Assembly: GCA_902595825.1 (NCBI GenBank)
Contig: CACJRP010000002.1
Location: 1-64,000 of the forward strand
DNA: 64,000 bases
Source: an uncultured Bacteroidota bacterium
Lineage (GTDB): Bacteria; Bacteroidota; Bacteroidia; Flavobacteriales; Flavobacteriaceae
Direction of reading: 5' to 3'
Positions 16,366 to 23,218 of the stretch are shown here, one piece after another. The translations under genes and the position numbers were made by a program. Every line of letters begins with the position of its first letter. Positions within the stretch are counted from its first letter, which is position 1. The notes under the pieces were generated by a model, which searched no databases, had not been told where the DNA came from, and saw nothing but the letters and a program-made list of their open reading frames with translations.

Positions 16366-16533
16366 AGTTTATAAATAGTAAATATGCATATCAAAATAAG
16401 GGAGTTGTTTGATTTGGTAACTATATAATAGTTTTTTCTTTTGATTTGTTTTGGTTACTCCCTTATTTGGATATTTAATTATTGGTTAACACTCGAGAAG
16501 CTTACTATCAAATAGTAGGCTTCTTTTTTTTTT
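16366..16533 (+). ncRNA. Candidate structured small RNA between the cyclophilin gene and oxyR
   Basis: No coding potential is evident. ATATC + A + AAATAAGGGAGT (16388-16405) pairs with ACTCCCTTATTT + G + GATAT (16457-16474): an 18-position stem with one A-G mismatch enclosing a 51-nt loop. The loop has a 6-bp hairpin (AACTAT/ATAGTT near 16420-16434) and two copies of TTTGATTTG. A TATACTTG box (16355-16362, one mismatch to TAnnTTTG) would start an RNA near 16366, ending at the terminator at 16533, about 168 nt. It could be a 6S-like RNA (the Rfam family 6S-Flavo should be tested), another trans-acting RNA, or a stabilising 3' UTR of the cyclophilin mRNA. Confidence 0.4.
16497..16533 (+). terminator. 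Strong intrinsic terminator upstream of oxyR
   Basis: GAAGCTTACTAT (16497-16508) pairs with ATAGTAGGCTTC (16512-16523): 12 bp with a single G-T pair and a CAA loop, followed by ten T. It ends rightward transcription from the cyclophilin gene or the RNA candidate before oxyR, whose ATG is 58 nt away. Confidence 0.9.
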
Positions 16534-16590
16534 AAAATTTTTCTTAATATGAAATTCTTATTATATTTATATTTATTATAGGTTTTAAAT

Positions 16591-17541
16591 ATGACATTAA
16601 CACAGCTTAAATATATGATCGCGGTTGCTGAAACTGGTAATTTTACTAGTGCTTCAAAGAAAGTATTTGTCACTCAACCCTCGTTAAGTATGCAAATTCA
16701 GAAATTGGAAGATGAGTTGGGTGTACAAATTTTCAACAGAACCAAAAAACCAGTTGTACTAACAAAAGTAGGTGAAGAAATCTTGAAACAAGCTAAGAGT
16801 ATAATCTCAGAATCAAAGAGAATGGAAGATATCATAGCGCAAGAAAAAGGTTTTATAGGTGGAGAATTTAATTTAGGTATAGTTCCTACAATCATGCCTA
16901 CTTTATTACCTATGTTTTTAAAAACTTTTCTTAAAAAATATCCAAAGGTTGTTTTAAATATTTTAGAAATGCCAACGGAAAATATTATAAAAAATCTTAA
17001 TGATGGTGTTTTGGATGCTGGGATAGCAGCAACTCCACTTAGGGTAGATTCAATTGTGGAATCCCCTTTGTATTATGAGCCCTTTGTAGGGTATATTCCC
17101 AATAGTCATAGGTTGAAAGATTTGAATAAGCTTAATCTGGAGGATATCGAATCAGAATCAGTACTGGTTCTTGAAGACGGACATTGTTTCCGAAACCAGG
17201 TGCTATCAATTTGTGGCCTTAACGATGAAGAAAAAATTAAGTCTTTTGATAATAAAAGCGGTAGATATGTTTTAAAAAGCGGGAGTTTTGAAACATTAAT
17301 TAATCTATCAAATGAGGGTCCTTGGATGACGCTATTACCATTTCTTAATACCCAAAACCTCTCTAAAGAAAATAAAATTAATGTTAAACCGTTCGAGGAA
17401 CCAGCTCCCGCTAGAGAAATAAGTATTATATATCCTAAATCTCAGTTGAAAATCCAAATTATTGAGGCGCTTCAAACAATAATCCAAAGTATTGTCAGAG
17501 GAGAAATTTTAATAAATAAAATTAAATTAATAAGTCCTTAA
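16591..17541 (+). CDS. oxyR: OxyR, LysR-type hydrogen peroxide-sensing regulator
   Basis: 316 residues. The N-terminal winged HTH (TLTQLKYMIAVAETGNFTSASKK and TQPSLSMQIQKLEDELG) is LysR-type. The effector domain holds EDGHCFRNQVLSICG at about residues 197-211, placing two Cys with eight residues between them exactly like the C199/C208 redox pair of E. coli OxyR, which forms a disulfide on peroxide exposure. Length is normal. It should activate catalase, peroxiredoxin or Dps-type genes, none of which lies in this window. ATG start; a near-consensus TAGGTTTT box sits at 16579-16586, only 4 nt from the ATG. The stop codon overlaps the convergent small gene by four bases. Confidence 0.95.
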   Translation: MTLTQLKYMIAVAETGNFTSASKKVFVTQPSLSMQIQKLEDELGVQIFNRTKKPVVLTKVGEEILKQAKSIISESKRMEDIIAQEKGFIGGEFNLGIVPTIMPTLLPMFLKTFLKKYPKVVLNILEMPTENIIKNLNDGVLDAGIAATPLRVDSIVESPLYYEPFVGYIPNSHRLKDLNKLNLEDIESESVLVLEDGHCFRNQVLSICGLNDEEKIKSFDNKSGRYVLKSGSFETLINLSNEGPWMTLLPFLNTQNLSKENKINVKPFEEPAPAREISIIYPKSQLKIQIIEALQTIIQSIVRGEILINKIKLISP

Positions 17542-17735
17542 GAAGATTTTCTGATGTAGTTATTTTGAAATTTTTCAAAGATAAATTTCCTTTTCCATAT
17601 TCTCAGTTCATTAGAGTCTTTAAAAGAGAGATCTATTATGGCTTTGTTAAATTCTTTTTCGAATAACGCACGATCAAAACTAACTTTTTCAAGTATAGTT
17701 TTATAAAATTCTAGTTGAGTTTTTTCTTCTTTCAT
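17538..17735 (-). CDS. Small conserved-type hypothetical protein next to oxyR
   Basis: 65 residues: KEEKTQLEFYKTILEKVSFD, then a Lys/Glu-rich helical protein ending NNYIRKSS. It has no signal peptide, Cys or recognisable domain. I recall short proteins starting with a similar LEFYKTILEKVSFD stretch being widespread in Flavobacteriia, so it is probably real, function unknown. ATG start. TAGTTTTG (17762 to 17755), a perfect -7 match, lies 19 nt upstream. It converges on oxyR with a 4-bp overlap of the stop codons, which argues against independent terminators. Confidence 0.65.
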   Translation of the reverse strand: MKEEKTQLEFYKTILEKVSFDRALFEKEFNKAIIDLSFKDSNELRIWKRKFIFEKFQNNYIRKSS

Positions 17736-17754
17736 ATTCCGTCAATCATATTTC

Positions 17755-17762
17755 CAAAACTA
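17755..17762 (-). promoter_or_regulatory. -7 box for the 65-residue gene
   Basis: TAGTTTTG on the minus strand matches TAnnTTTG, with 19 nt to the ATG at 17735. No clear -33 element. Confidence 0.4.
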
Positions 17763-17872
17763 TAATCTTAAATTTAAATAAAATGTTGTAGTTATGTTAA
17801 TTTTTTTTTTATTATAATTAACAAATTTTACAGTCAATTGTTTAAAACTAAAAAAAATTACAATATATACAA

Positions 17873-17950
<78 letters not shown>

Positions 17951-18012
17951 AAGAATTGGATTCAATTTTGTCTTTTAACAATTAAAGATTTTGTAATTTT
18001 AAAAAAAAAACC

Positions 18013-19524
18013 TTGAAAATACTTTTTTTAAAAATTTACTTGTTGACTTCTATAATTTTTAGCTGCGATCAACCAAAAAAAAACATTGAATTAGAGACTC
18101 CAAAAAAAATAAATTATACTTATAAATTGGTTGTCGACAGTTTAGATATTCCTTGGGGGTTGTCTTTCATAAATAAAAATGACTTTTTAATAACTGAAAA
18201 ACTTGGTTTTATGTACCGTGTAAAAAATGGTAAAAAATATCAAATCCAAGGTTTACCTCCTGTTTACGTTCGTGGTCAGGGTGGCCTATTAGATGTTGCT
18301 GTTTCTCCCAAATTTAAAGAAACAAATGAGATTTATTTTACAGTTAGCACTGAAGTTGATTCATACAATGATTTTGATATACCCTCAGAATCTCAAACCT
18401 TCGATAACTACATGAAAAACACATTAGTTCAAGACGGTTTAAATACCATTAGAAAAAAGTATCCGTTCGTTTTTAAGGAAACTTTTAGAGATTTTGTAGA
18501 AACTTTCGGTGAGGAATTGATAAATAAAAGAGACCCTATTGAAAAATTTCAACTTTTTCTTGATGTGAATTATTATCCAGACATAAAAAATCAATATGAC
18601 TTAAGAAGAATTGAACAAATAAACAAAAGGATAAATCAAATTTTAATGTCAGGCGAAGGTGAATCTAAATCTGAAAAAGATAAACTAAAGTCAGAGTTGA
18701 GAGACATACAAAGTCGTTACTCTTTCATCCCACAGAATGGCAAAAGAAAAAGGAAAGGTGGACACACTGCCCTGTATATGGCTAAATTGGTAGATTTTGA
18801 ATTAAAAAATTTAAAAATGATATATAAGGGTGATTATAATACCAAAAAAGGTCAACACTGGGGATCAAGAATTGCATTTGACAATAAAGGACATATCTTT
18901 TTTTCCATTGGTGATCGTGGAAACAGGGACGTAAACCCTCAAAATCTAAGTAGAGATGGTGGTAAAATTTACAGATTAAATTTGGATGGAAGTATTCCTG
19001 ATGATAATCCTTTCTTTGGTTTACCTGAATCTAGAAAAGCTATTTACAGTTATGGTCATAGAAATCCACAAGGGATGGTTTATAATAAGTATACAAACAA
19101 GATATGGACACATGAGCATGGTCCAATGGGTGGAGATGAAATAAACATTATTAAACCCGGGAAAAATTATGGATGGCCAATTATTACCTATGGAATAAAT
19201 TATAGTGGAACAATCATAACCGACAAAACTTCTATGGAAGGCATGGAACAACCTTTATATTACTGGGTACCATCTATAGCTCCATCTGGTATGGCATTTT
19301 CAAATTCTGACATATATCCTGAATGGAAAAATAATCTCTTTGTGGGGTCTTTGAAGTTCCAATACGTTGAAATGTTGTCTTTTAATAATAAGGGAGAAGT
19401 AATAAAAAGATCAAAGATTCTTGAAAATATAGGTAGAGTGAGAAATGTTGTAGAAGGCCCTGAAGGATATCTGTATGTGTCTGTTGTGGGGAAGGGAATT
19501 TTTAAAATATTACCTAAAACCTGA
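18013..19524 (+). CDS. PQQ-dependent sugar (aldose) dehydrogenase-like lipoprotein with a ~135-residue insertion
   Basis: 503 residues, TTG start. Lipobox FSC puts the lipid on Cys18. The glucose/sorbosone dehydrogenase propeller is clear: DSLDIPWGLSFI, GQGGLLDVAVSPKF (about 88-101), then KGQHWGSRIAFD and IFFSIGDRGNRD (about 279-306), GGKIYRLNLDGSIPDDNPF, YSYGHRNPQGM, WTHEHGPMGGDEIN, NYGWPIITYGINY. These are the usual PQQ/Ca-binding blades. Between the second and third blades (about residues 113-248) sits a charged, helical insertion (DNYMKNTLVQDG, RRIEQINKRINQIL, KLKSELRDIQSRY) that soluble aldose dehydrogenases of the YliI type do not have. One base separates it from a cytochrome c gene, which probably takes the electrons. 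Confidence 0.92.
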   Translation: MKILFLKIYLLTSIIFSCDQPKKNIELETPKKINYTYKLVVDSLDIPWGLSFINKNDFLITEKLGFMYRVKNGKKYQIQGLPPVYVRGQGGLLDVAVSPKFKETNEIYFTVSTEVDSYNDFDIPSESQTFDNYMKNTLVQDGLNTIRKKYPFVFKETFRDFVETFGEELINKRDPIEKFQLFLDVNYYPDIKNQYDLRRIEQINKRINQILMSGEGESKSEKDKLKSELRDIQSRYSFIPQNGKRKRKGGHTALYMAKLVDFELKNLKMIYKGDYNTKKGQHWGSRIAFDNKGHIFFSIGDRGNRDVNPQNLSRDGGKIYRLNLDGSIPDDNPFFGLPESRKAIYSYGHRNPQGMVYNKYTNKIWTHEHGPMGGDEINIIKPGKNYGWPIITYGINYSGTIITDKTSMEGMEQPLYYWVPSIAPSGMAFSNSDIYPEWKNNLFVGSLKFQYVEMLSFNNKGEVIKRSKILENIGRVRNVVEGPEGYLYVSVVGKGIFKILPKT

Positions 19525-19525
19525 T

Positions 19526-19930
19526 ATGAAATCCCTATTATTTTATTTAATTATTATTTACATTGGTATTTTTAATACTTTGTATATCAACAAGCCACTT
19601 GAACAAAGTATGATTGAAGGGAAAGAAATTTATGATGATTTTTGTGTAAGGTGCCATTTGGATAATGGGATGGGTGAAAAGGGAAAAAACCCTCCTTTAG
19701 CAAACTCGGATTATTTAGAAAACATTGACAAAACAATACAGTCTATAAAATTTGGTCTTAGCGGTCCTATTTGGGTTAATGGAGAAATTTACGACTCTGT
19801 AATGGAATATCAGGGATTAGATGATGAGGAAATTGCCGACGTGGTAAATTACATCCTAAACTCATGGGGGAATAAACACGAACAAATTATTACAGAAGAA
19901 AAAGTCTCATCAATTGATGAAAGTATTTAA
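19526..19930 (+). CDS. Small membrane-anchored or periplasmic cytochrome c
   Basis: 134 residues from ATG 19526. An upstream in-frame TTG inside the dehydrogenase gene gives a longer reading, but the hydrophobic leader KSLLFYLIIIYIGIF starts at this ATG. One haem site CVRCH at about residues 40-44, with the class I pattern: GKEIYDDFCVRCH, GKNPPLANSDYL, then SVMEYQGLDDEEIADVVNYIL, where MEYQG supplies the axial Met. Its immediate position after the PQQ-type dehydrogenase suggests it is that enzyme's electron acceptor, feeding the respiratory chain. The stop overlaps the next gene's start by 14 bp. Confidence 0.92.
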   Translation: MKSLLFYLIIIYIGIFNTLYINKPLEQSMIEGKEIYDDFCVRCHLDNGMGEKGKNPPLANSDYLENIDKTIQSIKFGLSGPIWVNGEIYDSVMEYQGLDDEEIADVVNYILNSWGNKHEQIITEEKVSSIDESI

Positions 19931-20204
19931 AAAGTTAAAAAATCCTTATTCAATTGCCTATATAACAATAGGTACTTTTTTTCTTGTGTGGATGGTTTTT
20001 TTGGATACTCATTCTTTACTGGTTCATCAAGAATTAAATAATGAGATTGAAAATTTAAATGAAAGAAAAAAATTTTTAGAAAGTGAAATTAAAAAAGACA
20101 ATAAGTTAATTAAAGATCTAAATAATATTGACAGTTTGGAAAAATTTGCTAGAGAAAAATACGGATACAAAAAGATTAATGAGACAATACTTATTGTTGA
20201 ATGA
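19917..20204 (+). CDS. FtsB/DivIC-type septum formation initiator
   Basis: 95 residues from ATG 19917. A short cytoplasmic N-terminus (KVFKKLKNPY) is followed by one membrane segment (IAYITIGTFFLVWMVFLD), then a coiled coil (ELNNEIENLNERKKFLESEI and DNKLIKDLNNIDSLEKFARE) and the family end KYGYKKINETILIVE. This is the DivIC/FtsB layout: a bitopic divisome protein that bridges FtsL and FtsQ. Length is normal. It overlaps the cytochrome c gene by 14 bp. The upstream in-frame TTG (19914) is less likely. Confidence 0.88.
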   Translation: MKVFKKLKNPYSIAYITIGTFFLVWMVFLDTHSLLVHQELNNEIENLNERKKFLESEIKKDNKLIKDLNNIDSLEKFAREKYGYKKINETILIVE

Positions 20205-20294
20205 AAGTTATTCGGATAATTTTATATTTTGTTAAAAAACCTTTTTAGATTCCCTTTTTTTGCCCTCTATTTAATACTACTTTTAGATAATATT

Positions 20295-21065
20295 ATGGCA
20301 AAGATAATTGCAATCGCGAATCAAAAAGGTGGTGTGGGAAAAACAACTACCTCTATCAATCTTTCGTCTGCCCTTGCTATTCTGGAAAAAAAAGTTCTAT
20401 TAATTGATGCTGATCCACAAGCTAATACAACTTCTGGACTAGGTTTTGATTCTTCAATAAAAAAAATAGGCACTTACGAATTGTTTGATAAAAAACCTGA
20501 TTTTAACAAGATTATTTATAAAACTTCTATAGAAAAATTAAAATTAATTCCTTCTCATATAGACTTGGTTGCTGTAGAAATAGAGTTAGTGAATAGAAAA
20601 AAGCGTGAATTTATTTTAAAAAGGTCACTCGAAGAAATATCAAATAATTTTGATTTTATTCTGATAGATTGTCCACCATCCTTGGGTTTAATCACTTTAA
20701 ATGCATTAACTGCCTCAAATTCAATTATCATTCCAATTCAATGTGAATATTTTGCATTGGAAGGATTGGGTAAACTCTTAAATACAATAAAAAGTATACA
20801 AAAATTGCATAATGCTAATCTTGATATTGAAGGATTACTTCTTACAATGTACGATTTAAGACTTAGGCTCTCTAATACTGTAGTGGAGGAGGTTAGAAAA
20901 CATTTCGGGAAAATGGTTTTTAAAACAATTATTCAGAGAAATGTTAGATTAGGTGAAGCACCAAGTTATGGAGAAAATATTATTGAATATGATTCAACTA
21001 GTAAAGGGGCTAAAAATTATTTAAGTTTAGCTCAAGAAATTTTAAAAAAATCAAAAAATGGATAA
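20295..21065 (+). CDS. parA: ParA/Soj chromosome-partitioning ATPase
   Basis: 256 residues. The deviant Walker A is KGGVGKTTT, 9 residues after the Met, followed by LLIDADPQANTTSGLG (A'), DFILIDCPPSLGLIT (Walker B) and FKTIIQRNVRLGEAPSYG near the end, all diagnostic of chromosomal Soj/ParA. The frame is open 22 codons upstream (from TTG 20229), but that extension is hydrophobic and not conserved in the family, so ATG 20295 is chosen. It overlaps parB by 8 bp. I saw no perfect parS palindrome nearby. Confidence 0.96.
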   Translation: MAKIIAIANQKGGVGKTTTSINLSSALAILEKKVLLIDADPQANTTSGLGFDSSIKKIGTYELFDKKPDFNKIIYKTSIEKLKLIPSHIDLVAVEIELVNRKKREFILKRSLEEISNNFDFILIDCPPSLGLITLNALTASNSIIIPIQCEYFALEGLGKLLNTIKSIQKLHNANLDIEGLLLTMYDLRLRLSNTVVEEVRKHFGKMVFKTIIQRNVRLGEAPSYGENIIEYDSTSKGAKNYLSLAQEILKKSKNG

Positions 21066-21942
21066 ATCAAAAAAAAAGTCAGCTTTAGGAAGAGGACTTT
21101 CTGTTCTTTTAAATAATTCAGATTCTTATTCAGTTGACACTAACCCTAATGAAGAAAAAATTAAAGTTGGGGTGGTTGCAATACCAATAAAACAAATTAT
21201 AACAAATCCATACCAACCGAGGACTAATTTTAATGATGAAAATATAGGTGAATTAGCAGAATCAATTAAAAACTTGGGTATAGTTCAGCCAATTACAGTT
21301 AGAAAGATTGAAAACGACAAATTTCAATTAATAGCTGGAGAGAGGAGATTAAGAGCATCAAATAAGATAGGTTTAAAAACTATTCCTTCATTTATTAAAA
21401 ACTCAAGTGACGAGGAAATGCTCGAAATTGCTCTTGTTGAAAATATTCAGAGAAAAGATCTTGACCCAATCGAAATAGCTCTTTCAATAAAAAGATTGAT
21501 TGATGAGTTGTCTCTTACTCAAGAGCAATTGAGCAGAAAATTAGGAAAAAAAAGATCTACTATATCAAACTATATAAGGTTATTAAGACTTGACCCAATT
21601 ATTCAAACTGGAATTAGAGACGGTTTCTTATCAATGGGACACGGAAGGAGCATAATTAATATTGATGATAAAAACATTCAACTAAAGATTTATAAAGAAA
21701 TAATTAGAAAAGAGTTAAGTGTTAGAAAAACTGAATCACTTGTTAGTAAAATCAAAGAAAATAAAAAAGATAAAAAACCATTAGGAATTAAAAATAAATT
21801 TACAGATGACGAAAAATATTTTTCTAAAATACTGGGGTCAAAAATTCAAATTCTTACATTGGGTAAGAATAAAGGTATTTTAAAAATACCATTTAACTCA
21901 AAGTCAGAACTATTAAAGCTTAAAAACATCCTAAAAAAGTGA
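21058..21942 (+). CDS. parB: ParB/Spo0J chromosome-partitioning CTPase/DNA-binding protein
   Basis: 294 residues. The N-terminus has KKKSALGRGLSVLL, then IPIKQIITNPYQPRTNF, the CTP-binding motif LIAGERRLRAS (GERR), ENIQRKDLDPIEIALSIKRL, an HTH (LTQEQLSRKLGKKRSTISNYIRLL), FLSMGHGRSIIN and a C-terminal dimer segment after a Lys-rich linker. It binds parS, spreads as a CTP clamp and stimulates ParA. Overlaps parA (8 bp) and the next gene (4 bp), so co-translated. Confidence 0.96.
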   Translation: MDKSKKKSALGRGLSVLLNNSDSYSVDTNPNEEKIKVGVVAIPIKQIITNPYQPRTNFNDENIGELAESIKNLGIVQPITVRKIENDKFQLIAGERRLRASNKIGLKTIPSFIKNSSDEEMLEIALVENIQRKDLDPIEIALSIKRLIDELSLTQEQLSRKLGKKRSTISNYIRLLRLDPIIQTGIRDGFLSMGHGRSIINIDDKNIQLKIYKEIIRKELSVRKTESLVSKIKENKKDKKPLGIKNKFTDDEKYFSKILGSKIQILTLGKNKGILKIPFNSKSELLKLKNILKK

Positions 21943-22496
21943 AGATCAATCTGTTTTTTTTGTTTTCAATATTATTCTATTTGAATTCATATTGTCAATT
22001 AGCAAAAGAAAATTATAATAAGGATATTAAACGAGAAAGGCTTCTAAAAGACCCTCTTACACCTTCAAAAGCTGCGTTCTATTCTGCAGTAATTCCTGGT
22101 CTCGGACAAATTTATACCAAAAGATATTGGACTATTCCTTTTATATATGGTGGTTTAACAGTTTCTGCATATTATTTTATTTACCAAACAAATGAGATGA
22201 ATTCTTATAGAAATGCATACAAACAAAGAATTAGAGGGGACTATAGTGATGAATATACGCGTAAAATATTGTTTAATGATCAGCTTGTTGAAGGTATGAA
22301 TTTTCATAAAAATTACAGAGATTTATCAATATTATGGTTTGTTGGTATATACCTTTTAAATGTCCTGGACGCTAACGTTGGCGCTCATTTATTACAATTT
22401 AATGTAGAATCAAAACTTTCAATCAAACCTTATTTAAATCAAACAGAAATAAATTCTCTTCCAATAGCTGGAGTTAATTTAAATTTAAAATTTTAG
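21939..22496 (+). CDS. DUF5683 membrane protein
   Basis: 185 residues with GTG start overlapping the parB stop. An N-terminal hydrophobic segment (INLFFLFSILFYLNSYC) is probably a signal peptide; the core PSKAAFYSAVIPGLGQIYTKRYWTIPFIYGGL is the DUF5683 signature, and two further hydrophobic segments follow (TVSAYYFIYQ, LSILWFVGIYLLNVLDANVGAHL). Function is unknown. The gene is regularly found between parB and dapB in Flavobacteriia, as here, but nothing in the sequence indicates a role in partitioning. Confidence 0.88.
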   Translation: MKINLFFLFSILFYLNSYCQLAKENYNKDIKRERLLKDPLTPSKAAFYSAVIPGLGQIYTKRYWTIPFIYGGLTVSAYYFIYQTNEMNSYRNAYKQRIRGDYSDEYTRKILFNDQLVEGMNFHKNYRDLSILWFVGIYLLNVLDANVGAHLLQFNVESKLSIKPYLNQTEINSLPIAGVNLNLKF

Positions 22497-22498
22497 AT

Positions 22499-23200
22499 AT
22501 GAAAATTGCTCTTGTTGGTTATGGTAAAATGGGGAGAGCTATTGAAAAAATAGCAATTAAAGAAAAGATAGAAATTGTTTGTATAATTGATAAAAAAATG
22601 CAAAAAGGAGATTTATCAAAGGCTGACGTTTCAATTAATTTTTGTGTTCCATCCGCAGCAGTTGAAAATATTATTAAATCTTTTGACCACAAAATACCTG
22701 TGGTCTGCGGAACCACAGGATGGTTAGATGATTTTGATTTAGTAAAGAAGTATTGTGAAGAAAAGCAAACTGCCTTCATCTATTCATCTAATTTTAGTTT
22801 TGGAGTTAATATCTTTTTTAAAATAAATCAATATTTAGCATCTTTAATGAATAAGTATGACAGTCCTTTTAATATTTCTATAGAAGAAACTCATCATAAA
22901 GAAAAGGTAGATTCTCCAAGTGGGACAGCAATTAGTTTAGCAAATGATATAATTGAGAAAAATAATTCATTTATAAGTTGGGGTAAAAATAAAAATTCCA
23001 AAAGTATTTCAATGATTTCCAAAAGACAAAATAAAAAAATAGGTGTTCATAAAGTGTCGTTCGAATCTAAGTTAGATAAACTGCAAATTCAGCATGAAGC
23101 TTTTTCTAGAGATTCCTTTGCAAAAGGATCAATAATTGCAGCCAAATGGATTCAAAATAAAAAAGGAATATTCAATATGGATGATATTTTAGGTTTTTAA
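22499..23200 (+). CDS. dapB: 4-hydroxy-tetrahydrodipicolinate reductase
   Basis: 233 residues, the usual short length for Bacteroidota DapB. The NAD(P)-binding start is KIALVGYGKMGRAIE, VCGTTGW lies near residue 70, SSNFSFGVNIFFKI follows, and the catalytic motif EETHHKEKVDSPSGTAI (about residues 122-138) has the His-His and Lys of HHxxKxDxPSGTA. It reduces the DapA product with NAD(P)H in the diaminopimelate/lysine pathway; dapD, a later step, is at 52969. Starts 2 nt after the DUF5683 stop. Confidence 0.96.
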   Translation: MKIALVGYGKMGRAIEKIAIKEKIEIVCIIDKKMQKGDLSKADVSINFCVPSAAVENIIKSFDHKIPVVCGTTGWLDDFDLVKKYCEEKQTAFIYSSNFSFGVNIFFKINQYLASLMNKYDSPFNISIEETHHKEKVDSPSGTAISLANDIIEKNNSFISWGKNKNSKSISMISKRQNKKIGVHKVSFESKLDKLQIQHEAFSRDSFAKGSIIAAKWIQNKKGIFNMDDILGF

Positions 23201-23218
23201 TTTTAAAACAAAAAAATA

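Noticed and set aside
16479..16673. 64-residue minus-strand ORF across the terminator upstream of oxyR
   Set aside because: It covers a strong intrinsic terminator and the oxyR start; no recognisable protein features.
20229..20294. 22-codon upstream extension of ParA (TTG at 20229)
   Set aside because: The Walker A motif sits 9 residues after ATG 20295 as in all Soj proteins; the extension is a hydrophobic stretch not expected in ParA.
20204..23200. parS site near parAB
   Set aside because: I looked for a perfect TGTTNCACGTGAAACA-like palindrome and saw none; parS is likely elsewhere near the origin.
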